This document shows, piece by piece, positions 8,893-17,926 of a stretch of DNA of 64,000 bases. Numbering within the stretch: the stretch's first letter is position 1; every line of letters starts with the position of its first letter. The stretch is from positions 64,951 through 128,950 of the forward strand of contig CANMBE010000006.1 in the NCBI GenBank assembly GCA_947495975.1. The letters are read 5' to 3'. A model generated the notes under the pieces. The model worked only from the letters and a program-made list of their open reading frames with translations. It had not been told where the DNA came from and did no database searches. Made by a program: the position numbers and the translations under genes. This stretch comes from Ignavibacteria bacterium. Its GTDB lineage: Bacteria > Bacteroidota > Ignavibacteria > Kapaibacteriales > Kapaibacteriaceae.

Positions 8893-10217
8893 ACGTGCCG
8901 CTCATCGCAGCCATGATGATTGCTGCGGCTGCGCTCCTTCTCATCAGGCGTGGTCTGGATGTGCGCTTTGTTTTGATTGTTGCCGGCCTCATCATGGCCA
9001 CAATCATTGGCACACCGTGGATCATCCTCGACACGTTTCAGAACGTGTTGGGAAGGGGTGATGTAATCGGTCCAATCTGTACAGCCATGGGATATGCCTA
9101 CGTTCTCAAGGCAACCGGTTGTGATCGCGATATGGTGCGCCTACTTGTGCATCCATTGCATCGTGTGCGATGGCTACTCATCCCGGGAGGCTGTGCAATT
9201 GGATTCATCACAAACATGGCCATCACCAGTCAGACAGCTTCTGCCGCCGCTGTAGGGCCTATTCTTATTCCACTGATGATTGCATCCGGATATGCACCCC
9301 TTGCTGCTGCAGCCACGTTGCTTGTGGGCTGTAGCATAGGCGGAAATCTATTCAATCCAGGAGAGCCAGACATTGTTGCCATTCGTACAAGCCTCAATGC
9401 AGATGTTGGTGGCGTTATCAACGCTGCGTTCATTCCAAACATGATTTCGTTTGTTGTAGCAACGGTGATCCTCGCGATTATGATCAGGAAGCTAGACTTG
9501 TGGAATGTAGCCCACGTGAAAGCAGATACTTCTGCTGACAAACCAATAACACGCGGCACAATTCTGAGGGCAATGCTTCCGCCCCTTCCCATCATTCTTC
9601 TCCTTTTGCTTCAACCTAGCCTTGGTTTAGCACCTGCGATATTAGCGCAGTATCCTCAGGGCATTCATGTTTCTACCGTGATGTTGCTTTGCTCTGGAAT
9701 TGTGATGCTTGTAACACTAGATGAGCCACGTAGGGCAGCGCTTCATGTAACAAGAGTTTCCATTGAGTTTTTTGAAGGCATGGGATTTGCCTTTGCAAAA
9801 GTGATCTCGCTCATCATTGCAGCGGCTTGTTTTCTTGCGGGTCTTCAAGCCTTGGGTGCAATTGACAAGATCACAAAGCTGCTTGCCTATGATACAACCG
9901 TAGCAGCGGTATTGAGTCCCGTCATCACATGGGTCCTTGCAATCATCAGTGGTTCAGGAACCGCACCCAGTGTTACGTTTTCACAAGCCGTCCTTCCTGG
10001 CATTGCAAGTACAGCAGGCGTTGCGAGTGCTATCCTCATAGGAGTTACAGCGGCAATCGGTGCAAGTGTTGGACGTACAATGTCGCCCGTATCTGCCGTT
10101 ATGCTTTTCACCAGCACACTTGCCGAGGTAGAACCAAAGGCTTTGGTAAAGCTCGTTATGTGGCCAATGATTGCGTCTCTTACAACCGCTATTCTGTATG
10201 GGCTTATTGTGGCGTAA
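8889..10217 (+). CDS. DcuC/YfcC-like anaerobic C4-dicarboxylate transporter
   Basis: 442 residues with 11-12 predicted hydrophobic helices, an inner-membrane carrier. The block GGNLFNPGEPD in the first third and the mirrored glycine-rich GSGTAPSVTF in the second half match the two-fold pseudo-symmetry of DcuC-type C4-dicarboxylate carriers of the ion transporter superfamily. The start ATG overlaps the M16 stop (ATGA), so the two are translationally coupled. Exact substrate (fumarate/succinate or another anion) is inferred from family only. Confidence 0.75.
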   Translation: MNVPLIAAMMIAAAALLLIRRGLDVRFVLIVAGLIMATIIGTPWIILDTFQNVLGRGDVIGPICTAMGYAYVLKATGCDRDMVRLLVHPLHRVRWLLIPGGCAIGFITNMAITSQTASAAAVGPILIPLMIASGYAPLAAAATLLVGCSIGGNLFNPGEPDIVAIRTSLNADVGGVINAAFIPNMISFVVATVILAIMIRKLDLWNVAHVKADTSADKPITRGTILRAMLPPLPIILLLLLQPSLGLAPAILAQYPQGIHVSTVMLLCSGIVMLVTLDEPRRAALHVTRVSIEFFEGMGFAFAKVISLIIAAACFLAGLQALGAIDKITKLLAYDTTVAAVLSPVITWVLAIISGSGTAPSVTFSQAVLPGIASTAGVASAILIGVTAAIGASVGRTMSPVSAVMLFTSTLAEVEPKALVKLVMWPMIASLTTAILYGLIVA

Positions 10218-10219
10218 GA

Positions 10220-10246
10220 GACGTACGGAGATACGGAGATACGGAT
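10220..10246. repeat. Short tandem octamer array ACGGAGAT in the gap before the cysteine desulfurase
   Basis: About two and a half copies of an 8-bp unit (ACGGAGAT) directly follow the transporter stop. The palindrome at 10257 follows about ten bases later. The gap from 10218 to 10314 contains nothing else that I can recognise. Confidence 0.6.
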
Positions 10247-10256
10247 GACAGGGTAG

Positions 10257-10276
10257 CCCGATAGCGTGCTATCGGG
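10257..10276. repeat. Inverted repeat, arms CCCGATAGC/GCTATCGGG
   Basis: Two perfect 9-base arms separated by GT. No T-tract follows on either strand, so it is not a classical Rho-independent terminator. It shares the core GATAGCRTGCTATC with the palindrome at 40280, which also lies in a gap beside an octamer array. Confidence 0.75.
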
Positions 10277-10314
10277 GCGGGTGTGTGCTCTCTCCCATCG
10301 TATCTTCGTAGCCT

Positions 10315-11469
10315 ATGGATCCTATCTACGCCGATTACGCAGCCTCAACACCGCTAGACAAGCGGGTGTTGGACGCAATGATGCCATACATGACAGATGT
10401 GTTTTACAATGCAGCCAGCTCGCATTCTGCGGGGATGCAGGCGCAACATGCGGTGATAAAATCTCGCATTGACATTGCTAATCTCATTGGCGCTAAGATG
10501 AACGAGATCATCTTTACATCTGGTGCAACGGAGGCAATCAATCTTGCAATCCTGGGTGCCGCGCGCGCGGCGCAGGCACAGGGTGGTAGCGGGCGGACGA
10601 AGGTTGTAACGGTGATGTCTGAACACGCAGCGGTTCGCGATTGTGCAGACTATTGTGCCGAACATGGCTTTGATGTAGCCTGGCTGCCGGTGGATGCTGA
10701 AGGCTGCGTTATCATGGAGGCTGCCTCGCAGATTATTGACGACACGACGATTCTTGTAAGTGTGATGGCCGTGAACAATGAAACAGGTGTGCGCCAAGAC
10801 CTCAAGACTTTATCAGAAATGGCACACGCACATGGAGCCCTCTTCATGACGGATGCTACTCAAGCCTTTGGAAAAATGGCCATCAACGTGGATGAGCTAG
10901 ACGTAGATCTCATGACGTTCTCTGGACACAAGATCTATGGCCCAAAGGGCGTTGGTGCGCTCTTCGCACGCGCGCGTAAGGATCGCACATGCGCGCTAGA
11001 GCCGCTTATGTTTGGTGGTGGTCAAGAACGTGGTATCCGCAGCGGCACACTTAATGTGCCAGGTATCGTGGGTCTTGCGGCTGCCGCATCATTGTCTCTT
11101 ACCGAGCATGATACGGAGTCGGTTCGCATACAATCTTTGCGCAACAGATTTGAAGCGGCGATGCTGAGCCTGCCAGATGTGCGAATCAACGGCCTAGGTG
11201 CAGATCGAGGCTATAACATCAGCAATGTTTGTTTCCATGGAGTAGAAGCCGATCTTTTGCTGATCAACCTTGCACATGTGGCTTGCAGCAAGGGCAGTGC
11301 GTGCTCTAGCGCAAAGCCAAAGCCATCACCTGTCTTAACAGCCATGGGAAGGTCCGAAGCGGACGCTCATAGCTCTTTACGTTTTTCTTTCGGCAGATTT
11401 ACAACAGAATCAGATGTTGATCGATTGATACATGATGTTTCTCAGGCACACAACCATGTCCGATATTAA
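10315..11469 (+). CDS. Cysteine desulfurase (NifS/IscS family)
   Basis: 384 residues, a pyridoxal-phosphate enzyme that mobilises sulfur from cysteine as an enzyme-bound persulfide for Fe-S clusters and thio-modification. The N-terminal YADYAASTPL, the SGATE phosphate block, the Schiff-base Lys206 in SGHKIYGPKG and the active-site Cys330 in GSACSS are all seen. The Cys loop is of the long, flexible IscS/NifS type. No IscU or other scaffold gene is adjacent. It overlaps the MoxR gene by 14 bases. Confidence 0.92.
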   Translation: MDPIYADYAASTPLDKRVLDAMMPYMTDVFYNAASSHSAGMQAQHAVIKSRIDIANLIGAKMNEIIFTSGATEAINLAILGAARAAQAQGGSGRTKVVTVMSEHAAVRDCADYCAEHGFDVAWLPVDAEGCVIMEAASQIIDDTTILVSVMAVNNETGVRQDLKTLSEMAHAHGALFMTDATQAFGKMAINVDELDVDLMTFSGHKIYGPKGVGALFARARKDRTCALEPLMFGGGQERGIRSGTLNVPGIVGLAAAASLSLTEHDTESVRIQSLRNRFEAAMLSLPDVRINGLGADRGYNISNVCFHGVEADLLLINLAHVACSKGSACSSAKPKPSPVLTAMGRSEADAHSSLRFSFGRFTTESDVDRLIHDVSQAHNHVRY

Positions 11470-12430
11470 ACTTGTTGAAGAATTAGCGCAGCGCATTACC
11501 ACGGTCAAAGGCGAGATCGCAAAGGTCATTGTTGGCCAGCACGATGCAGTAGATCAATTGCTCATCTCTTTGTTTGCTCGCGGACACTGCCTCCTTGTTG
11601 GCGTGCCCGGTCTTGCAAAAACGTTGCTCATTCGGACGTTAGCTGAGTCTCTCCACCTGTCATACTCGCGCGTACAGTTCACACCGGATCTCATGCCGGG
11701 AGACATCACAGGTACGGAAGTAATCGAGGACAATGTTAGCACCGGACAAAAATCGTTTCGATTTATCAAAGGGCCTGTGTTTGCCAACATCGTTCTTGCT
11801 GATGAGATTAACCGTACTCCACCCAAGACGCAGGCGGCATTACTCGAAGCCATGCAGGAGCACAGCGTAACTGCATCCGGCACAACGTATCGTCTGGAAG
11901 AACCGTTCTTTGTCCTTGCAACGCAAAACCCTATTGAGCAGGAAGGCACGTACCCGCTTCCGGAAGCCCAACTCGATAGGTTCATGTTCAATATCCGTCT
12001 CGATTATCCATCACACGCAGAAGAAATAGACGTTGTAAAGAGTACAACATCTGGACAGACATTTTCTGTTGCAAAGGTGATGGATGGTGCAGACATCATT
12101 GCGTTTCAAGACCTTGTCCGAAGAGTGCCAGTAGCCGACAACGTGGTAGAACATGCCGTCCGCCTGGTACGCGCAACTCGTCCAGCCAACGACAGCATGA
12201 AGATTGTAAAGGATTTTATCAGCTACGGGGCTGGCCCACGCGCATCACAATACCTTGTTCTGGGAGCAAAAAGTAGGGCTGCGTTATCTGGCAGATTTAC
12301 ACCCAGCGTGGATGATGTGAACTCGGTTGCCTCAAGTGTTCTGCGCCACCGTCTCGTTACAAACTTTAGTGCCGAGGCCGAAGGTGTTACATCAGATCGC
12401 ATCGTAGAAGACCTCATTCGAGCGATGTAA
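11456..12430 (+). CDS. MoxR-type AAA+ ATPase
   Basis: 324 residues. Walker A GVPGLAKT, Walker B ADEINR and sensor 1 ATQNP with IEQEGTYPLPEAQLDRF are diagnostic for the MoxR family. These chaperone-like ATPases usually act with DUF58 or von Willebrand factor A proteins encoded next door; here the next genes are a secreted protein and der, and no such partner is visible. The ATG inside the end of the cysteine desulfurase gene was chosen because it gives the normal MoxR N-terminus. Confidence 0.92.
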   Translation: MSDIKLVEELAQRITTVKGEIAKVIVGQHDAVDQLLISLFARGHCLLVGVPGLAKTLLIRTLAESLHLSYSRVQFTPDLMPGDITGTEVIEDNVSTGQKSFRFIKGPVFANIVLADEINRTPPKTQAALLEAMQEHSVTASGTTYRLEEPFFVLATQNPIEQEGTYPLPEAQLDRFMFNIRLDYPSHAEEIDVVKSTTSGQTFSVAKVMDGADIIAFQDLVRRVPVADNVVEHAVRLVRATRPANDSMKIVKDFISYGAGPRASQYLVLGAKSRAALSGRFTPSVDDVNSVASSVLRHRLVTNFSAEAEGVTSDRIVEDLIRAM

Positions 12431-12476
12431 GCCAACTACGTCGTATGTTCGGTTTCAACACTTGGGAACAACGAGC

Positions 12477-13388
12477 ATGCGCATTTGGAATTCAGTTCTC
12501 GTCTCTCTTCTAACGGTCACATTCGTGAGCGCACAGACAGATCCTGCGCCTGTTGACCGTGCGCCTGTGATACCATTCAACATCAAGCTCTACAGCCCAA
12601 GAGCGCGCGTTGAGTTGCTTCTAAAAGAGCGCAATCATGTTGTCCGCCAGGTACCCGCCGTTGATGGCGTGAACCCCGGAATCTATGCTACAAATATCGA
12701 GTGGAGTGGCATTGCATTCGATACGATGTTCGTGTGGTTTTCGGCTACAACTTCACGAGTTACGGCAATCTCACTTGCGCGAGTTTGTGATGCAGATAAG
12801 GTGCCGCTTATAGTTGCTGAGCTCACCGATGCAGTTTCTCATTCGTATGGCGATCCAACGTTTTCCGATGAAGGCATGGCTCGTTGGGAGCGCGGAGACG
12901 AAGCTGCCATAAGCATGGGGCCGTACGCAGAGAATGACGCCGTATGGCTCAGGTTCGATCTTGCTCCGCTCTTCTTCCGTCTGCCAACAACGAAGCCCGT
13001 TTGGCCCCTTGCCCTGCCTCTTGCAACGGATCGCGACGAAATACGCGACATAATGATCGATTCGTGCCGCAAGGTGAATGAAGACGGCGATATGGTGATT
13101 ACCTCGTTGGGATGTTCATGTTATGGCGCCAAGGCAAGGAAAACAACGGTATATATTGACGCACTCGGCAGGCCAACGAGTATTGAAATGGTGATTCACC
13201 GAGTTGACCAGGGGGCTGTCCAGGCGCGCATCCAATCGCTCTTTGGCGCACCCAACGGCCCAGACGCCGCAATCCCTACCTGGATGGTAGACGAAGCGTC
13301 TGCTGTATCCATTGCCGACTCTGAAGAGGGGCTAACCGTAACGTTCAACATCGCGGCAATTGAGCTTCTCCAGTACATGGACAGGTAA
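12477..13388 (+). CDS. Secreted protein of unknown function
   Basis: 303 residues with a signal peptide (MRIWNSVLVSLL, cleavage after about residue 19, VSAQ). The ATG was preferred over a TTG 15 bases upstream because it gives a standard signal sequence. The mature part is mixed alpha/beta with a GCSCYG motif near residue 205 but no family I can name. It lies 46 bases after moxR and 18 before der, on the same strand. Exported location is the only safe statement. Confidence 0.7.
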   Translation: MRIWNSVLVSLLTVTFVSAQTDPAPVDRAPVIPFNIKLYSPRARVELLLKERNHVVRQVPAVDGVNPGIYATNIEWSGIAFDTMFVWFSATTSRVTAISLARVCDADKVPLIVAELTDAVSHSYGDPTFSDEGMARWERGDEAAISMGPYAENDAVWLRFDLAPLFFRLPTTKPVWPLALPLATDRDEIRDIMIDSCRKVNEDGDMVITSLGCSCYGAKARKTTVYIDALGRPTSIEMVIHRVDQGAVQARIQSLFGAPNGPDAAIPTWMVDEASAVSIADSEEGLTVTFNIAAIELLQYMDR

Positions 13389-13406
13389 AGCCGTACCTTT
13401 GTAGCT

Positions 13407-14717
13407 ATGGGTTTAGTAGCTATCGTCGGCCGGCCTAACGTCGGCAAGTCCACTCTTTTCAATCGGGTCATCGAGGAACGCCACGCTATTGTGGAAAGCG
13501 AGCCTGGAGTGACGCGAGATCGTCTGTATGCGAAGGGCGAGTGGAATGGAAAATCATTCCATCTCGTTGACACAGGTGGTATCGTACCAGACAGCGATGA
13601 CGTGTTCGAAAAGGCAATTCGCGAACAAGCAATGCTGGCCATTGACGAGGCGGATGTTATCATCTTTGTTGTAGACGGTAGAGATGGCATTACACCGATA
13701 GACTCGGAAATTGGCGGCATGCTGCGTGCATCATCCAAAACCGTTGTGCTCGTTGTTAACAAGTGCGATAATGCCAAGGCAGACCTGGGCGCCTCTGAAT
13801 TCTACGAACTAGGCCTTGGTGATCCGTTTCCAATCTCAGCGCTAAACGGACGCAGCACGGGAGACTTTCTTGATGCAGTGGTTATTCATTTGCAAGGTGA
13901 TGTAGACCTCGAAGACAAACGTCTCAAGATTGCCATTGTTGGTAGGCCAAATGTTGGCAAGAGTTTGCTTACGAACGGTCTGCTCGGCAAGGACCGCATG
14001 GTGGTTACCAACGTTGCCGGCACTACTCGCGATGCAGTTGATAGTGTGATGACCTATTATGGCGAAGAGATTGTGTTGATAGATACTGCAGGTCTTCGCA
14101 GACGCAGCCACATCAAAGAAAGCATCGAGCTTTATAGCACCGTACGCACGTCTCGCGCCATTGATCGTTGCGACGTAGCCATTGTTGTTGTGGATGCAAC
14201 ACAAGGCCTTGAAACACAGGACAAGCGCGTTATTAATGAAGTTGAGGTAGCGCGCAAGGGTATCATCATTGCACTGAACAAGTGGGATCTCATTGAGAAG
14301 GACACAATGACTGCCGACGCGTTCATCAAGAAGATCTACGAAGACCTACCTATGATGGACTATGTGCCTATCGTTACAATCTCTGCTCTCTCTAAGCAAC
14401 GCATTACCAAGCTCGTTGAAGTAGCAAAGGAAATTCAAGTACGTCGTTGCACTCGCATCCCAACCCATGAGCTTAATGAAAATCTGATGGCTATGCTTGA
14501 ACGCACGCCACCACCTGCCGTAAAAGCACGTGACCTGCGTATCAATTACGTGACCCAAGTAAAAACTGAGCCACCGTTGTTCGCTTTCTTCTTGAACCAT
14601 CCCGAGCTTCTCCCAGAAGCCTACAAACGCTTTATGGAACGTCAGCTCCGCAAACTGCATGACCTTGTAGGAGTGCCGATTAGCTTTGTGTTTCGGAAGA
14701 AGAATACAAGAGAATAG
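13407..14717 (+). CDS. der: Ribosome biogenesis GTPase Der (EngA)
   Basis: 436 residues with two tandem GTPase domains, unique to Der, followed by the KH-like domain. GRPNVGKS occurs near residues 8 and 180; DTGG and DTAG (G3) and NKCD and NKWD (G4) follow in each domain. It acts in 50S subunit maturation in the cytoplasm. The start is well fixed by the conserved MGLVAIVGRPNVGKS terminus. Confidence 0.97.
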   Translation: MGLVAIVGRPNVGKSTLFNRVIEERHAIVESEPGVTRDRLYAKGEWNGKSFHLVDTGGIVPDSDDVFEKAIREQAMLAIDEADVIIFVVDGRDGITPIDSEIGGMLRASSKTVVLVVNKCDNAKADLGASEFYELGLGDPFPISALNGRSTGDFLDAVVIHLQGDVDLEDKRLKIAIVGRPNVGKSLLTNGLLGKDRMVVTNVAGTTRDAVDSVMTYYGEEIVLIDTAGLRRRSHIKESIELYSTVRTSRAIDRCDVAIVVVDATQGLETQDKRVINEVEVARKGIIIALNKWDLIEKDTMTADAFIKKIYEDLPMMDYVPIVTISALSKQRITKLVEVAKEIQVRRCTRIPTHELNENLMAMLERTPPPAVKARDLRINYVTQVKTEPPLFAFFLNHPELLPEAYKRFMERQLRKLHDLVGVPISFVFRKKNTRE

Positions 14718-14737
14718 TTGCGCCAATGAGGTAACGC

Positions 14738-14778
14738 CGTCATCCCGAACGTAGAAGATGCGAGGAACCTTTTTGAGT
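14738..14778 (+). repeat. Dispersed intergenic element starting CGTCATCCCGA, copy 1
   Basis: Follows der directly. The start CGTCATCCCGA and the tail GCGAGGAACCTTTTTGAGT match, with a few changes and a shorter middle, a second copy on the other strand at 20117-20151. Similar GTCATCCCGAGCG...GCGAGGGACC units are common noncoding repeats in other bacterial genomes; function unknown. Confidence 0.55.
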
Positions 14779-14789
14779 GGATCTGCAAC

Positions 14790-15539
14790 TCAGTATTTCA
14801 GTAACTCCGCAGCTAACACTCCAATTCCTATTGCAAGCACAAGCCAGCCAAAGATGGACTTGAGTGTATTGACTTCAATGCGACGTGACAAAAGTGTGCC
14901 AATGATAATTCCTGCAGTTGTGATGATGGTGCAAACAATCACAAGGGGCCAGTCATACTGCAAACCATCAACCATGTCTGTTGCAACGCCTGCCGTGCTA
15001 TTGATGCTGATGAGTACAAGTGAAGTTGCAACAGCGCGCCGCATATCGAGTCCGGCCCATAAGACAAGGGCAGGCGTCATGAGGAAGCCCCCTCCCACGC
15101 CTAGCAGTCCACTAAGCGCTCCAACGGCAATGCCATAAAGAGTCAGCATCATGGGCTTGTTCTCTGCCCGTTTCGTCGGCTGGCGCTGACTTCGCAGCAT
15201 AGCAATTGCAGCTGCCAGCAACGCTACACCAAAGATGAGCATCTGCACATTCTGTGGCACAAACTGATCGAGGTAGTACCGCACCACAACAAGCGTAATG
15301 ATTGTGCCAGATCCGAATGCAAATACGGCACGCCATGCAATGTTTTTTGCTCTGCCCTGCATAACAACAGCAACAGCAGAAGAAACGGCAACTATAAAGA
15401 GTGCGTAACCATCCGCGAGATTTGGATCAATGCCACCAACGTAAACAAATGTAGGAACCGCAACAATCGCACCACCGGCGCCGATGAGGCCGAGTGAAAT
15501 TCCTATCATTGCAGCCATGATGTAAAGCACAATCATCAT
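14790..15539 (-). CDS. TauE/SafE-type sulfite/organosulfur exporter
   Basis: 249 residues with seven to eight hydrophobic helices and the paired glycine-rich blocks GLIGAGGAIV and GLLGVGGGFL that define the TauE/SafE family (PF01925). Family members export sulfite, sulfoacetate or related anions. It is the last gene of a leftward operon with a rhodanese and a persulfide dioxygenase, 4 bases downstream of the rhodanese gene, which makes removal of sulfite produced by persulfide oxidation the likely job. Confidence 0.88.
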   Translation of the reverse strand: MMIVLYIMAAMIGISLGLIGAGGAIVAVPTFVYVGGIDPNLADGYALFIVAVSSAVAVVMQGRAKNIAWRAVFAFGSGTIITLVVVRYYLDQFVPQNVQMLIFGVALLAAAIAMLRSQRQPTKRAENKPMMLTLYGIAVGALSGLLGVGGGFLMTPALVLWAGLDMRRAVATSLVLISINSTAGVATDMVDGLQYDWPLVIVCTIITTAGIIIGTLLSRRIEVNTLKSIFGWLVLAIGIGVLAAELLKY

Positions 15540-15543
15540 GATA

Positions 15544-15837
15544 TTACCATGAAAGCATGCCGCCTTTGAGATTTACGGTGTGCGTGAATCCATTCATGGT
15601 GAGAAACATGCATGCCTGACCGCTTCTATTGCCGGAGCGGCAAATGACAACAATTTCCTTGTCGCGAAACTCTTCGATTTCATCTACACGATCAGGAAGA
15701 TCGCCGAGTGGAATAAGGATTGCGTTCGGAATGCTTTTCTCTGCAAACTCTTCTGGTTGACGGACATCCAATAGTATGATGGACTCGCCGGCATCAAGCC
15801 GAGCGTGCAGCGACGCCGTTGAAATTTCGTTGATCAT
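15544..15837 (-). CDS. Single-domain rhodanese (sulfurtransferase)
   Basis: 97 residues, one rhodanese domain with DVRQPEEF near residue 24 and the active-site loop CRSGNRSG (Cys66), the usual sequence for thiosulfate or persulfide sulfurtransferases. No signal peptide, so cytoplasmic. Its ATG overlaps the stop of the upstream persulfide dioxygenase gene (ATGA), and the TauE-type exporter gene follows. Confidence 0.93.
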   Translation of the reverse strand: MINEISTASLHARLDAGESIILLDVRQPEEFAEKSIPNAILIPLGDLPDRVDEIEEFRDKEIVVICRSGNRSGQACMFLTMNGFTHTVNLKGGMLSW

Positions 15838-17246
15838 GAAAATACCTCAGTTTCTACGGGTGCCCCTGCGGCTTGCCAGCCACCAAAGCCAAGTGGAAAA
15901 TTTGTGATGTTGGTAAAGCCTTCACGCTGAAGAATGCTTGCAGCGATACTCGATCGGTCTCCACCTTGGCACGAAACAACAACAGTCCTGTCGCGCGGAA
16001 TCTCATCCAACCGTTTACGAAGATATCCCGCATGGATATTCCATGCACCAGGAATATGGCCGGCATCATGTTCTGATGCGCCCCGTACATCAATGATGGT
16101 AAGCAACGGATCATGAAGTCGCGATGAGAGTTCATCGAGATGAATCTGAGGAAGTTCTGCAAGATCGTTTCCCGCATTTTGCCAATCACTCACGTTAGGG
16201 TAGTAGCCCGTAACATTATCCAAGCCAATCCGCATGAGCTTGCGCGTGAGATCGTCTAGATCACTCTCGTGTGCGATAAGAACAAAGGGTTCTTCATAAT
16301 TAAGAACCCATCCTGCCCAGTTTGAAAACGCTTTGTTGTTCTGAATGTTGATGGTCCCTGGAATATGTCCACCAGCAAACGAAACCTTAGAGCGTGTATC
16401 AATAACGTAACGCTTAGACTGAAGTGTCTCGTTCAGTTCTCCGAGTGTGAATCTGCGCAACGTGGGCACCGAGGTGAGTATCGACCGAGAAACTTTGTTC
16501 AACTTCTTCATCATGACAAAGTAGGTAGGGGGTTCCGGCTGACCCAACAACAGCTCCTTTACGAACGCTTCTTCATTCGTATGGCGCAACGCCCAATTCA
16601 CTACCTTCTCGTACCCAACTGTAGATGATGGAATTGCACCAAGCGCCTTGCCACAAGCAGATCCGGCACCATGCGCAGGATGTACCTGAATGTGATCTGG
16701 AAGTGCCTTGAACTTCTTCAGCGACTCCCACATTTGGCGTGCGCCTATCTCCATAGTGCCACGATAACCCGCGGCAACTTCCAAGAGATCAGGCCTACCC
16801 ACATCACCTACAAAAACAAAGTCGCCCGTAAACAGCATGATCGGCACATCGGCAATTACCGTTGTGTCTGTTGCCAAGAAAGAGATATGCTCCGGTGTGT
16901 GGCCTGGAGTATGCATCACCTGCATTTTGATATTGCCAACCATGAATGTATCGCCATCATTCATTCCAATGTGGTCAAACTCATATTGCCACTCATCTCC
17001 CCCTTCATTGGAGAGGTACATCTTGGCGCCAGATATCTCTGCAAGCTCACGTGTACCGCTTAGGAAGTCTGCATGTATGTGTGTTTCTGTGACATGCGTG
17101 ATTGTAAGGCGCTCTTGACGTGCAAACTCAACGTATGTATCAACATCGCGCTTCGCATCAATCACTAAGCATTCACCAGTCTTCTGGCAACCCACCATAT
17201 ATGATGCATGTGCCAGGCCAGGCTCGTATATCTGTTTGAAGAACAT
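15834..17246 (-). CDS. Persulfide dioxygenase-like MBL-fold protein with two rhodanese domains
   Basis: 470 residues. The N-terminal 250 form a metallo-beta-lactamase fold of the ETHE1/persulfide dioxygenase type, with iron ligands in THIHAD (His56, His58, Asp60), HTPGHTPEH and HPAHG. Two rhodanese domains follow. The first (about 270-355) reads VLIAHESD where the cysteine should be and is inactive; the second ends with VVSCQGGDRSS, keeping the Cys. The family oxidises glutathione or related persulfides to sulfite; the fused rhodanese can pass the sulfane sulfur on. First gene of the operon with a separate rhodanese and a TauE exporter. Confidence 0.9.
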   Translation of the reverse strand: MFFKQIYEPGLAHASYMVGCQKTGECLVIDAKRDVDTYVEFARQERLTITHVTETHIHADFLSGTRELAEISGAKMYLSNEGGDEWQYEFDHIGMNDGDTFMVGNIKMQVMHTPGHTPEHISFLATDTTVIADVPIMLFTGDFVFVGDVGRPDLLEVAAGYRGTMEIGARQMWESLKKFKALPDHIQVHPAHGAGSACGKALGAIPSSTVGYEKVVNWALRHTNEEAFVKELLLGQPEPPTYFVMMKKLNKVSRSILTSVPTLRRFTLGELNETLQSKRYVIDTRSKVSFAGGHIPGTINIQNNKAFSNWAGWVLNYEEPFVLIAHESDLDDLTRKLMRIGLDNVTGYYPNVSDWQNAGNDLAELPQIHLDELSSRLHDPLLTIIDVRGASEHDAGHIPGAWNIHAGYLRKRLDEIPRDRTVVVSCQGGDRSSIAASILQREGFTNITNFPLGFGGWQAAGAPVETEVFS

Positions 17247-17375
17247 CGGTTGTTCGTGAGTTAGTTAGATAGTGCGCTAAGTAGTTGGTTAACGAGCAAA
17301 GGTGTAAGCCGCAATATTATTGAATTAACCCACCAACTCACATACTCAAACGCCCAGTTCACGAACTCTTGATTG
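17247..17375. promoter_or_regulatory. Divergent control region between persulfide operon and ECF-like sigma gene
   Basis: 129 bases between two outward-facing genes. It contains imperfect short direct repeats (GTTAGTTAGATAG near 17262) and an AT-rich centre (AATATTATTGAATTAA near 17315). Promoters for both directions must lie here, but I cannot assign -35/-10 or -33/-7 boxes with confidence. Confidence 0.4.
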
Positions 17376-17912
17376 ATGGGCAGGGTGCTTTCCTTTACGT
17401 TGTTGCATTCTCTAACAGCAGCAGACGAGGGCGATGTGAACGTTGATAGGAATGAATTGTATCGTCACCTTACGAGGAAGTACGCTGGGGCGCGGCATGA
17501 CGATGTGCATGAGGCAGTGCAGTACGCAGTGGTTGTTGCGTATGAAGTATCAGTACTCCATGAACCGCCGCATAATTTGCAAGCCTACGTTACAACGGTG
17601 GCCAATAGGGCAATGTCTCGTACGGTATCGAATGCGCGACGTTTTGTGCATCCCGAGCGCGACACCTTTGACGGATGGGCATCGTTGGAGAACCCAGATT
17701 CGCCTCTTATCAGCGTTGAGCAGCATGAAACATCGGTAGATGCTGGCAGGGTGATCCATGCAATGCCTGACTCATATGCAGATGTTCTGAGAAAACACTA
17801 CATGGAAGGACTACCGATGGAAGAGATTGCAAAGCAGGAGGGTGTCTCGGGGGAATGTATTCGAAAGAGGCACGAGCGCGCATTAAAGTTTGCCAGAAAA
17901 CTCTTTACGTAG
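17376..17912 (+). CDS. ECF-like sigma-70 family factor
   Basis: 178 residues. Residues about 28-85 resemble sigma region 2 (LYRHLTRKYAG then HEAVQYAVVVAYE and AYVTTVANRA). Residues about 125-175 are a region 4 helix-turn-helix (YADVLRKHYMEGLPMEEIAKQEGVS) that would read the -35 box. No region 3 and no extra domain, as in ECF factors. No anti-sigma gene follows directly; the next gene is on the opposite strand. The ATG is one codon after a possible TTG; neither has a clear ribosome-binding site. Confidence 0.75.
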   Translation: MGRVLSFTLLHSLTAADEGDVNVDRNELYRHLTRKYAGARHDDVHEAVQYAVVVAYEVSVLHEPPHNLQAYVTTVANRAMSRTVSNARRFVHPERDTFDGWASLENPDSPLISVEQHETSVDAGRVIHAMPDSYADVLRKHYMEGLPMEEIAKQEGVSGECIRKRHERALKFARKLFT

Positions 17913-17926
17913 AGCTGAACTGCTTC

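Noticed and set aside
10257-10276. Palindrome as Rho-independent terminator for the DcuC-like gene
   Set aside because: No T-tract follows on either strand, and a sister copy sits upstream of a start at 40280. Kept as a repeat instead.
12462-12476. TTG start for the secreted protein
   Set aside because: It would add five residues in front of a standard signal peptide; the ATG is more natural.
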